A stretch of DNA of 5,225 nt from Thermoplasmata archaeon (GCA_021811635.1 JAJZNS010000028.1:1-5225); one strand, 5' to 3'; positions 1-5,195 are shown, counted from the first letter of the stretch. The notes: a model not told the origin generated them from the letters alone. A program made the numbers and translations.

Positions 1-150
1 CCCGTCGGGCTTGAAGTAGTGGTTCTCGGATTTCCCGAAAACAACAATCTCGATTTCGGAGGGATCCGAATGAAATCTAAGCTTGTTCGCCAATATGGTT
101 CCGGCGGCGCCATCGCCTACTATGATGACTCTCTTTCTGTTTAAGGGCAT
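1..150 (-). CDS. FAD-dependent oxidoreductase, sulfide:quinone reductase-like (N-terminal 50 aa only)
   Basis: Only the first 50 residues lie in the window; the gene continues past the left edge. After a basic start (MPLNRKR) comes a beta strand and a complete dinucleotide-binding glycine motif, VGDGAAG (residues 11-17), then a helix and a second strand (IEIVVFG, residues 33-39). The following NHYFKP resembles the YFxP segment after the second strand of sulfide:quinone reductases and related pyridine nucleotide-disulfide oxidoreductases. Proteins of this family move electrons from sulfide or a persulfide to a quinone or another acceptor through FAD. The acidic residue that usually ends the second strand and holds the FAD ribose is not obvious here (FGKSEN). 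The gene is third in the minus-strand sulfur operon, 8 bp after tusA. ATG at 150 is the chosen start; a GTG at 159-157 overlaps the tusA stop (TAGTG), is in frame, and would add three residues. Substrate and electron acceptor cannot be decided from this fragment. Confidence 0.75.
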   Translation of the reverse strand, partial: MPLNRKRVIIVGDGAAGTILANKLRFHSDPSEIEIVVFGKSENHYFKPDG

Positions 151-158
151 ATGAAACA

Positions 159-398
159 CTACTTTGTCTTTCTCATCACTATCTCGAAGTAGCCCTTTCG
201 ATCATAAACTCCGATAAGCTCATTTCCGGACTTCTTTATCCATTCGGGGGCATCCTTCTTTGTGCCCGTATCCGTGGAGTAAATGGATATGATGTCCCCA
301 ACTTTTCCCTGCTTGTACGCCTTGATCATTTCCATAAGCGGCCCGGGGCAGAAGCTTCCTCTTGCGTCAATAACCCTTGTCGGTTTTATTTCTTCCAT
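159..398 (-). CDS. TusA-family sulfur carrier protein
   Basis: The 79-residue product has the TusA/SirA fold signature: a first strand (TRVIDARG), then the sulfur-carrying motif FCPGPL with Cys17, a helix (MEMIKAYKQ), a central segment ([10 protein letters not shown]), and the typical [20 protein letters not shown] stretch of the family. TusA proteins carry sulfur as a cysteine persulfide or thiosulfonate between partners in the cytoplasm. Cys17 is the only cysteine. It sits between a DsrE2-like gene and a flavoprotein gene, an arrangement typical of sulfur-oxidation or sulfane-sulfur trafficking rather than tRNA thiolation. A GTG at 407 would add three residues, but it lies inside a strong Shine-Dalgarno sequence, so the ATG at 398 is preferred. 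The family is clear; the exact partner and the symbol tusA in the bacterial sense are not assured. Confidence 0.9.
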   Translation of the reverse strand: MEEIKPTRVIDARGSFCPGPLMEMIKAYKQGKVGDIISIYSTDTGTKKDAPEWIKKSGNELIGVYDRKGYFEIVMRKTK

Positions 399-402
399 TT
401 TT

Positions 403-410
403 ATCACCTC
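403..410 (-). promoter_or_regulatory. Shine-Dalgarno site of the TusA-like gene
   Basis: GAGGTGAT on the minus strand is an 8-base match to the usual complement of the archaeal 16S rRNA 3' end. It lies 4 bases before the ATG at 398 and just after the stop of the upstream dsrE-like gene. It contains the alternative GTG codon at 407-405 and so decides the start in favour of the ATG. Confidence 0.8.
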
Positions 411-414
411 GTTT

Positions 415-828
415 TCACAGAAACAGCGTCATTTTGGAGTCCTTGGCCATGTCCACGAACTGGGATACTCCGATGACTTCCTTCACGATCGGATCGAGAT
501 CTTCCTTCTTCAGTCCAAGAAGATCGGCGAACATAGCGCAACCGTAAACGTTGACTGTGCCGACGTCCTTCAAATTCCTGATGGTGTCCAGCCATGATGG
601 TACCTTCTTCTCCTGCATTATTTTCATTATCTGCTTGGACATGTCACCCGCTTCCGGGCTGAGGGTGGGTTTGGGCACTCCAGTTCTTTTAAGCTGCAAT
701 AAAGCCCAGAAAGTGACGAAGATGTCCACCTCCATGTCGTTTGCCACTGCACCGGATGCGATAATAGATCCTGCCATCAACTTGTCCATCGCTCCCGAAA
801 ACAAAATCAGGGCTACCTTATCCGCCAT
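415..828 (-). CDS. DsrE2-like (DsrE/DsrF/DrsH family) sulfur-transfer protein
   Basis: This 137-residue protein starts with a hydrophobic strand ending in a small-residue turn ([13 protein letters not shown]). A helix rich in Ala and Gly follows ([12 protein letters not shown]), then a second strand and helix ([15 protein letters not shown]). The C-terminal half has [20 protein letters not shown] around the single cysteine, Cys97, and ends in [17 protein letters not shown]. This order, with the cysteine before an [12 protein letters not shown] segment and a closing FVDMA stretch, is that of the DsrE2 group. Members bind sulfane sulfur or thiosulfate on the conserved cysteine and exchange it with TusA. 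There is no signal peptide; cytoplasmic location is inferred. It is first in the operon, with the stop 16 bp before the TusA start. GGAGATG lies 5 bases before the ATG. Membrane-anchored DsrE2 forms exist, but the hydrophobic segments here fit the soluble Rossmann-like fold. Confidence 0.85.
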   Translation of the reverse strand: MADKVALILFSGAMDKLMAGSIIASGAVANDMEVDIFVTFWALLQLKRTGVPKPTLSPEAGDMSKQIMKIMQEKKVPSWLDTIRNLKDVGTVNVYGCAMFADLLGLKKEDLDPIVKEVIGVSQFVDMAKDSKMTLFL

Positions 829-833
829 AGGTT

Positions 834-840
834 CATCTCC
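834..840 (-). promoter_or_regulatory. Shine-Dalgarno site of the DsrE2-like gene
   Basis: GGAGATG on the minus strand, 5 bases before the ATG at 828. It implies that the first gene of the operon has a leader and is not translated from a leaderless transcript. Confidence 0.65.
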
Positions 841-874
841 GTTGTTTATTGAAGGATCGCTTTTATTGACAACA

Positions 875-888
875 CCTTATAGGTAAGC
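875..888. promoter_or_regulatory. Degenerate copy of the palindromic operator-like site
   Basis: CCTTATAGGTAAGC matches 11 of 14 positions of the perfect palindrome at 945-958. The wider shared pattern is ACCTTA, two variable bases, GGTAAG. It overlaps the TATA-like element proposed for the dsrE-tusA operon, so a bound protein would block TBP/TFB. That role is inference; no regulator gene is visible in the window. Confidence 0.5.
876..884 (-). promoter_or_regulatory. Candidate TATA box of the dsrE-tusA-oxidoreductase operon
   Basis: ACCTATAAG on the minus strand is the most TATA-like element in the region. Counting about 26 bases downstream puts transcription start near 854, giving a leader of roughly 26 bases that includes the Shine-Dalgarno site at 840-834. 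An alternative AT-rich stretch (AATAAAAG near 868-861) would start transcription too close to that site. Confidence 0.45.
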
Positions 889-944
889 CTCTGAAATGCG
901 GGAAAATCCTGCAATCCCGATTCTTGGTTTTTCGGTTCAAAATA

Positions 945-958
945 CCTTACCGGTAAGG
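945..958. promoter_or_regulatory. Perfect 14-bp palindrome, candidate operator
   Basis: CCTTACCGGTAAGG is identical to its reverse complement. This is the form expected for a homodimeric helix-turn-helix or metal/thiol-sensing repressor site. The symmetry stops exactly at 945 and 958. Its centre is 70 bp from that of the degenerate copy at 875-888, and it lies 116 bp before the fhs start. Whether it controls the sulfur operon from a distance, the fhs side, or both is open. Confidence 0.6.
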
Positions 959-1022
959 GCAAAATGCCTCATTAAGCTTCTAAGAAGCAGCACAGGGTGT
1001 CAGATATAAGCTTCTGCACATA

Positions 1023-1031
1023 CATATTAAT
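1023..1031 (+). promoter_or_regulatory. Possible TATA box of fhs
   Basis: CATATTAAT lies about 47 bases before the fhs ATG. A start site about 26 bases downstream, near 1053, would leave a leader of about 20 bases containing only a weak purine stretch (AAGAGAT, 1063-1069) before the ATG. A second TATA-like element, GATATAAGC at 1003-1011, is an alternative. Confidence 0.3.
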
Positions 1032-1073
1032 GGCAAGGGTTAATTTTGAAGTTGCTGTCACTAAGAGATTTAC

Positions 1074-2705
1074 ATGGCACTGAGACCTATTACAGAGATG
1101 GCAGATAAGCTGAAAATTCCAGCAGACTCGATTGAACCATATGGTAAGTACCTCGCAAAGATACCGCTTGACAATCCTGCTTACCGCAACCCAAGAAAGG
1201 GGAAGTTGATCCTGGTGACGGCCATGACCCCGACTCCTGCGGGGGAAGGAAAAACCACGACGGTGATTGGTCTTGGGCAGGCGCTGCAGCAACTTGGCAA
1301 GAAAGTCTGTATTGCAATCAGGGAGCCTTCGCTTGGCCCATGTTTCGGCGTCAAAGGCGGGGCCACTGGAGGCGGGAAATCCAAGGTTGAACCAAGCGAC
1401 AGGATCAACCTGATCTTCACGGGGGATTTTCCCTCCGTATCGGCAGCACACAACCTACTTTCGGCGCTAATAAACAATCATATGTATTTCGCCAACAAGC
1501 TTGGAATCGATCCAAAGGAGTTGCTATTCCCCAGAACTGTCGACATGAACGATCGATCTCTGAGATCGATTTTAGTTGGAGTTGGAGGGAAGGACTATGG
1601 CGCGCTCACACCTGATCGCTTTGTGATCACGCCCGCATCGGAAATAATGGCTATTATGGGCCTGAGCAAATCATACGCTGACCTGAAAAGCAGGCTCGGC
1701 AGGATAATGATTGCCAAATCGTCCAGCGGAAATCCGGTGTTCTCATCGGATATCAACGCGCAGGGGGCCATGGCTGCCCTGCTTGTGGATGCTCTCAAAC
1801 CTAACCTTGCCCAGACCACGGAGGGAGTCCCGGCATTCATACATATAGGTCCGTTCGGGAACATCGCCCACGGCACCTCCAGTGTGCTGGCAGATGATCT
1901 GGCCTTGAAAACCTCAGATTATCTGGTTACAGAAGCGGGGTTTGGATCCGATCTTGGTGCGGAGAAATTCTTTGACCTGGTTTCGCGTGTGGGTTCTCTA
2001 CCCGTTAATGCAGTAGTAATAGTGGGCACGATTAGGGCAATAAAGCATCATGCAGGATCCAAGGATCTCTCTGCGGAGGATGTGAGGGCAGTGCAGGAAG
2101 GATCGAAAAATCTGCTGAGGCATGTTGAAATAGTCAGGTCTTTCGGGGTCGAGCCCGTCGTTGCGATAAACAGGTTCCCTACTGACACGGAAAGCGAAAT
2201 ATCAACGCTCAAAGAGATCCTGGAATCCAGGAAGGTGGATTCGGTGGTATCGGATGTGTTCACTGGGGGCGGCAAGGGTGGGGTTGAGCTTGCAAATGAA
2301 GTGCTCAGGCACATTAGCAATGAACCTGTCAGGCTGAATTATGTCTACGAGTTCAACGAGCCCGTAAAGACCAAGATAGAGAAAATAGCCAAGAGGATCT
2401 ATGGCGCTGGTTCAGTTTCATACGGAAAGCAGGCAGTTAAGGACCTGAAGTTCATAGAAAAGGCTGGTTTATCCGGTTTGCCCATATGCATGGCAAAGAC
2501 GCAGAATTCCATCAGTGATGATCCAGCCCTACTCAATTCACCTGAAGGGTTCACTCTCACCATAGAAAGAATAAACATCTCTGCAGGCGCGGGTTTCCTT
2601 GTCCCTCTCGCTGGAGACATAATGACAATGCCCGGACTTCCAAAAGTACCCGCATCCGAAGGGATAGACATTACCGATACGGGCGAAATCGTCGGCCTAT
2701 CATGA
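1074..2705 (+). CDS. fhs: Formate-tetrahydrofolate ligase (10-formyl-THF synthetase)
   Basis: The enzyme joins formate to tetrahydrofolate at the cost of ATP, giving 10-formyl-THF for one-carbon and purine metabolism; it is cytoplasmic. At 543 residues it is full length (the family is about 555). Visible in order: the PITEMADKL opening, PYGKYLAKI (22-30), the P-loop TPTPAGEGKTTT (52-63), REPSLGP with Arg83 and Glu84, KGGATGGGK (94-102), FTGDF (115-119), FIHIGPFGNIAHG (255-267), TEAGFGSDLGAEKFFD (286-301), VVAINRFPTDTE (362-373), PICMAKTQ (470-477), and AGAGFLVPLAGDIMTMPGLPKVP (504-526). Oddities against the bacterial pattern: Lys102 lies after GGG where Tyr is usual, Pro120-Ser-Val replaces His-Ala-Ile, and Phe396 (DVFTGG) replaces the Trp of VWAKGG. 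The first ATG gives the expected N-terminus. The DUF167 gene follows 4 bp later and is probably cotranscribed. The family call is very secure; the one-carbon carrier in this organism could be a modified pterin. Confidence 0.96.
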   Translation: MALRPITEMADKLKIPADSIEPYGKYLAKIPLDNPAYRNPRKGKLILVTAMTPTPAGEGKTTTVIGLGQALQQLGKKVCIAIREPSLGPCFGVKGGATGGGKSKVEPSDRINLIFTGDFPSVSAAHNLLSALINNHMYFANKLGIDPKELLFPRTVDMNDRSLRSILVGVGGKDYGALTPDRFVITPASEIMAIMGLSKSYADLKSRLGRIMIAKSSSGNPVFSSDINAQGAMAALLVDALKPNLAQTTEGVPAFIHIGPFGNIAHGTSSVLADDLALKTSDYLVTEAGFGSDLGAEKFFDLVSRVGSLPVNAVVIVGTIRAIKHHAGSKDLSAEDVRAVQEGSKNLLRHVEIVRSFGVEPVVAINRFPTDTESEISTLKEILESRKVDSVVSDVFTGGGKGGVELANEVLRHISNEPVRLNYVYEFNEPVKTKIEKIAKRIYGAGSVSYGKQAVKDLKFIEKAGLSGLPICMAKTQNSISDDPALLNSPEGFTLTIERINISAGAGFLVPLAGDIMTMPGLPKVPASEGIDITDTGEIVGLS

Positions 2706-2709
2706 CGGC

Positions 2710-2931
2710 ATGATAATACAGGTAAAGGTGAGGAGGGGAAACAGAAAACCGGAGAGATCCGGTGCTACCCTCACTGTGTATACAGAGGCAGAGCGCGTGA
2801 ATAATCAGGCAAACCAGGACGTTATGAAGCAAATTGCGTCATTCTTCGGCGTTTCGGTGTCAGACGTAAGGTTGCTTTCCGGCAAGACCCGTACAAGAAA
2901 AACTGTGGAGGTGAACACGCAGGACGACTGA
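2710..2931 (+). CDS. DUF167 (YggU/UPF0235) family protein
   Basis: The 73-residue protein shows the DUF167 pattern: an opening strand (IIQVKVRRG), a second strand (LTVYTEAE), the family VNNQANQDVMKQIASFFGV segment corresponding to the usual G-K-A-N helix, and the closing VSDVRLLSGKTRTRKTVEV, matching the family's SGxTSRxKxV ending. Family members are small alpha/beta proteins found across archaea, bacteria and eukaryotes and have no settled biochemical role. It is somewhat shorter than the usual 90-100 residues, with both ends trimmed. It starts 4 bp after the fhs stop with no obvious Shine-Dalgarno sequence of its own, so it is likely cotranscribed with fhs and perhaps translationally coupled. 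The link to folate metabolism is positional only. Confidence 0.85.
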   Translation: MIIQVKVRRGNRKPERSGATLTVYTEAERVNNQANQDVMKQIASFFGVSVSDVRLLSGKTRTRKTVEVNTQDD

Positions 2932-2963
2932 CCTTTGCGTGTATCCAAATAATTGCAGGCTGG

Positions 2964-2969
2964 TTTATA
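2964..2969 (+). promoter_or_regulatory. TATA box for the 2992 methyltransferase (leaderless)
   Basis: TTTATA in GGTTTATAGG is centred about 26 bases before the A of the ATG at 2992. This spacing puts transcription start at or next to the start codon, as in leaderless archaeal mRNAs. The absence of a Shine-Dalgarno sequence before this ATG agrees with that. Confidence 0.65.
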
Positions 2970-2991
2970 GGCCCCGGAATAATATTCCATC

Positions 2992-3732
2992 ATGGGCTCC
3001 TCCGATTTGTTTTCGAAACATGCTGGAAGTTATGCGAAGAGCGATTCACATGCCGCAGGCAAGGACCTTGGTTCCCTGGTTGATCATTTGCCAATCCCGC
3101 CTGGTTCATTGTCCATAGACCTTGCTACTGGTACAGGTTTCACTGCGCTTGCCCTTGCACGAAGTTCAAGTGCGGTAGTGGGCCTGGACATGACTTTGGA
3201 GATGCTAAGTGAGGCCAGAAAACTGGCGGAGCAGGAAGGTGCCTCCAACTTGATACTGATGAAAGGGGATGTGTACAACACTCCTTTTTTGGACGCTTCC
3301 TTTGACACTGCGACCTGCAGAAGAGCCGCGCATCATTTCGATGACAAGCCAAGATTTGTATCCGAGGTTTACCGGGTACTGAAAGACCCGGGTTATTTTG
3401 GGTTTGTCGATATGGTAACTTCAGAGTCCGATGAATTGGACGTTTTCAATGAGCTTGAAAGGCTGAGGGATCACACCCATGCCGCAGCCAGGTCAATGGC
3501 TTACTGGTTGAACCTAATCAAATCTTCCGGGTTTAAGATCGAGTATTCTGAAAGGCAGGAGGAGAGGGTGGCGTTTGAGAAATGGCTCTCCCCGGTCGTG
3601 GTAGACTCCGATGCGGGGAGGCAATGCCTTTCCTTTCTTGGGAAAAATGAGGGCTATTTCCGGGATAAATACGGTTTTGACGGTAAATCATTCATTAAAT
3701 CCAGATGCATAATTATAGGGAAAAAGGGGTAA
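2992..3732 (+). CDS. Class I SAM-dependent methyltransferase (methyltransferase-11/UbiE-like)
   Basis: The 246-residue protein has the Rossmann-like SAM-binding core. Motif I is SIDLATGTGFTALALA (41-56). Asp66 ends the second strand (VVGLDMTLEML) and would bind the SAM ribose. KGDVYNTPF (91-99) is the adenine-side motif. FDTATCRRAAHHF (104-116) is the fourth strand with the CRxAAHHF signature of the YcgJ-like group, and RFVSEVYRVLKDPGYFGFVDMV (121-142) is the post-core helix and strand. The C-terminal part (ELERLRDHTHAAARSMAYW, 155-172) resembles the substrate-facing cap of the same group. It methylates a small molecule by inference; the substrate cannot be named. The Gly-Gly of the usual LKPGG turn is changed to KDPGY. 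It has its own leaderless promoter and is separated from the DUF167 gene by 60 bp, so it is probably an independent unit. Confidence 0.88.
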   Translation: MGSSDLFSKHAGSYAKSDSHAAGKDLGSLVDHLPIPPGSLSIDLATGTGFTALALARSSSAVVGLDMTLEMLSEARKLAEQEGASNLILMKGDVYNTPFLDASFDTATCRRAAHHFDDKPRFVSEVYRVLKDPGYFGFVDMVTSESDELDVFNELERLRDHTHAAARSMAYWLNLIKSSGFKIEYSERQEERVAFEKWLSPVVVDSDAGRQCLSFLGKNEGYFRDKYGFDGKSFIKSRCIIIGKKG

Positions 3733-3733
3733 A

Positions 3734-3752
3734 CTCCGTCATTGCATCGGAG
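3734..3752. terminator. Small hairpin between convergent genes
   Basis: CTCCG (3734-3738) pairs with CGGAG (3748-3752) over a 9-base loop, filling almost all of the 21 bp between the two stop codons. It would form in both transcripts. There is no adjoining T-run, which archaeal terminators normally need, so a terminator role is tentative. Confidence 0.25.
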
Positions 3753-3753
3753 A

Positions 3754-4512
3754 TCACTTCAGGTGGCCCACAAACATCTTGGTGGTGTACTTCAGCCGCA
3801 CCTTCCCGTTCTTCTCGTAAGCTGAAAAGGATTCTTTAAATTCGTTCACCATGGCATCATATTTTGGATCTCCCGCCGATATGCTGTATGATGCGGAGGC
3901 GTATCTTCCAAGTATTCCTTCAATGTCCAGGTCCTGGCTGTTGTCAAACTGGTAGTATCCGTGGGACCAGCCAAAGAAATCCGATATCAAATCCTCCGAA
4001 ATGCTGCCGCTACCTGTTCCGTGGTATCCAGGGCTGTATTTCATGCAGATCCTCTCGTATTCCCCATTGAAGGTGGCGCTATCTTCCTCCCTGTTGTTCC
4101 ATATCAGGGCAACCAGATTCGGCCCCTTCAGTATTCTCTTGAATTCAGTTTTTGCCTTGTCGGTGTTGAACCAGTGAAACGACTGCCCTGCGATTACCAG
4201 GTTTATGCTGGCGTCCTTCAGGCCGCTTCTTTCGGCATATCCCTTGAGGAACGTGGCATTGGAAAATTCCTTAAGATTTTCCCTGGCCTTCTGAAGCATC
4301 TCTTCGTTTGGGTCCAGGCAATAAACCGGATTGCCATTTTCAAGAAACAGCCGCGCCAGGCTCCCTGTTCCATAACCAATGTCGGCAACGGTCATTCTGG
4401 AGTTAAACATGTATTTCTCGTTTAGTACCTTGAGAATGTCAGCAGGGTATGTATGCCTGTACTTCGAATAATTCTCCGATCTGCCTTTGAACAGCTCCCC
4501 GGTATCTGCCAT
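3754..4512 (-). CDS. Class I SAM-dependent methyltransferase (FHWF type)
   Basis: The 252-residue protein begins with LFKGRSENYSKYRHTYP, a typical lead-in of this group. Then come the SAM-binding motif I VADIGYGTGSLARLF (42-56), Asp67 in VYCLDPNEEML ending the second strand, KGYAERSGL (90-98), and INLVIAGQSFHWFN (103-116). The QSFHWF signature marks a widespread branch of methyltransferase-11 proteins. LVALIWNNREEDSATF (133-148) is the next strand with the WNNR motif of the same branch. The C-terminal segment to residue 252 is complete. The Tyr in GYGTG replaces the more common Ala/Cys/Pro. It is a soluble enzyme of unknown substrate. It shares little sequence with the neighbouring methyltransferase beyond the fold motifs, so a recent duplication is unlikely. 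The ATG at 4512 is preferred because the other nearby ATGs upstream are out of frame. Confidence 0.88.
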   Translation of the reverse strand: MADTGELFKGRSENYSKYRHTYPADILKVLNEKYMFNSRMTVADIGYGTGSLARLFLENGNPVYCLDPNEEMLQKARENLKEFSNATFLKGYAERSGLKDASINLVIAGQSFHWFNTDKAKTEFKRILKGPNLVALIWNNREEDSATFNGEYERICMKYSPGYHGTGSGSISEDLISDFFGWSHGYYQFDNSQDLDIEGILGRYASASYSISAGDPKYDAMVNEFKESFSAYEKNGKVRLKYTTKMFVGHLK

Positions 4513-4543
4513 GTATCTCTTTCATGCTATCATTGAAGGGCAG

Positions 4544-4550
4544 TTAATAA
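4544..4550 (-). promoter_or_regulatory. Possible TATA box of the 4512 methyltransferase
   Basis: TTATTAA on the minus strand, centred near 4547, would place transcription start near 4521 and give a leader of about 9 bases. The element is only moderately TATA-like. Confidence 0.35.
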
Positions 4551-4613
4551 TCTCTCGGCATTCTGGAAAGCATGGAGTATAATCATTCTGCAGGCAATAT
4601 GGCACATTACTGA

Positions 4614-4687
4614 TGGGCTTGGCCGGATTCGAACCGGCGATCTTCGCTGTGTGAGAGCGATGTCATAACCAGCTGGACCACAAGCCC
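4614..4687 (-). tRNA. tRNA-Val (anticodon CAC)
   Basis: The gene folds as a complete cloverleaf. Acceptor GGGCTTG pairs with CAAGCCC, followed by discriminator A at 4614, as expected for valine. The D arm GTC/GAC carries GG in the loop. The anticodon stem TCGCT/AGCGA encloses CTCACAC, giving anticodon CAC (reads GUG). The variable loop is AGATC, and the T arm GCCGG/CCGGC encloses TTCGAAT. The 3' CCA is not encoded, so it must be added enzymatically. No intron is present in the anticodon loop. Confidence 0.97.
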
Positions 4688-4713
4688 TCTTTGAGACCTT
4701 ATTTTGTTTCTGT

Positions 4714-4722
4714 ATTTTATAG
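4714..4722 (-). promoter_or_regulatory. TATA box of tRNA-Val(CAC)
   Basis: CTATAAAAT on the minus strand is centred about 31 bases before the mature tRNA 5' end at 4687. Transcription would start near 4692, leaving a short 5' leader for RNase P. Confidence 0.6.
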
Positions 4723-4763
4723 CAATCATGGTTTTACGCGGGGTTGAACGGGCAGAAAGTGCA

Positions 4764-4772
4764 GTATTTAAA
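4764..4772 (+). promoter_or_regulatory. Orphan TATA-like element
   Basis: GTATTTAAA is close to the archaeal TATA consensus. On the plus strand it would start transcription near 4794, into the spacer without a recognised gene. Its TTTAAA core is symmetric, so it could equally serve the minus strand, adding a second upstream promoter for tRNA-Val(CAC). Confidence 0.3.
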
Positions 4773-5068
4773 CTGATCTGGGCATTGATCGGATTTTTAA
4801 CCATAGCCTAAGAGTGAGGTTCAGGCAGTTCTCCATTTGCAGTTGAATAGATCCCGCCCATTTTTACTGATCCTCAACGGATGTCACTATTTGCTGAACA
4901 AAATTGAGCATAAAGAGGAGATGCTAGGACAAACTGCTGATTGCACTTACGTTCTTCAATGGAATTGCGGCGTTCTGAAGCAGAGGGGTGGGGATTTTTG
5001 CATGTGGAAAGGATACAGGGCTGATTTTTAAAACGAATATCAAACCCGACACATTTTGTGCGTCATCG

Positions 5069-5077
5069 TTAAATAAA
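5069..5077 (+). promoter_or_regulatory. TATA box of tRNA-Val(GAC)
   Basis: TTAAATAAA is centred about 32 bases before the tRNA 5' end at 5105. The predicted start near 5099 gives a leader of about 6 bases, similar to the leader inferred for the other valine tRNA. Confidence 0.6.
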
Positions 5078-5104
5078 GCCGCATTATTTTCCCGACAATC
5101 GAAG

Positions 5105-5176
<72 letters not shown>

Positions 5177-5195
5177 TTTAAAGTGATAAGAAAGT

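Larger units (their letters stand above)
829..1073. other. Divergent control region between the sulfur operon and fhs
   Basis: These 245 bp separate two divergently read genes and contain no credible coding sequence. In order they hold the dsrE ribosome-binding site, a TATA-like element overlapped by a degenerate palindrome (875-888), a weak CGGGA/TCCCG inverted repeat (899-919), a perfect 14-bp palindrome (945-958), two copies of TAAGCTTCT (973-981 and 1007-1015), and an AT-rich element at 1023-1031 that may drive fhs. The spacing is generous for such a compact archaeal genome, which fits regulated expression on at least one side. Confidence 0.6.
4688..5104. other. Spacer between two divergent tRNA genes, no recognised gene
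   Basis: The 417 bp contain promoter elements of both tRNAs at their ends and nothing in the middle that I recognise. An open frame on the plus strand from 4837 (TTG start) to 5031 encodes 64 residues with unusual Cys/Trp-rich composition, no family resemblance and no well-placed ribosome site before its TTG; I do not call it a gene. A good archaeal TATA-like sequence, GTATTTAAACTG (4764-4775), has no gene at the expected distance. No box C (RTGATGA) that would suggest a C/D guide RNA was seen. Confidence 0.5.

Noticed and set aside
283..886. Open frames on the plus strand across the dsrE and tusA region (283-597 and 551-886)
   Set aside because: They are antisense shadows of two genes with clear family motifs and ribosome sites.
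899..919. Inverted repeat CGGGA/TCCCG between the two operator-like sites
   Set aside because: Only 5 bp of stem with an 11-base loop; expected by chance in this length of sequence.
972..1451. Long open frame on the minus strand overlapping the start of fhs
   Set aside because: It is antisense to the strongly conserved P-loop and REPSLGP region of fhs, and its product resembles no protein family.
1552..1570. Near-perfect palindrome ATCGATCTC-T-GAGATCGAT
   Set aside because: It lies inside fhs and encodes the NDRSLRSI segment, matching the conserved NDR-LR motif of the family. The symmetry is explained by codons and has no promoter context.
3961..4425. 154-codon open frame on the plus strand
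   Set aside because: It is opposite the FHWF-type methyltransferase, whose motifs and full-length frame are convincing; the product shows no recognisable domain.
4607..4804. 65-codon open frame on the minus strand
   Set aside because: Its second half is a translation of tRNA-Val(CAC), so it is not a plausible gene.
4837..5031. 64-codon open frame with TTG start
   Set aside because: There is no family resemblance and no well-placed ribosome site, and the composition is odd. Kept only as a possible transcript in the findings.
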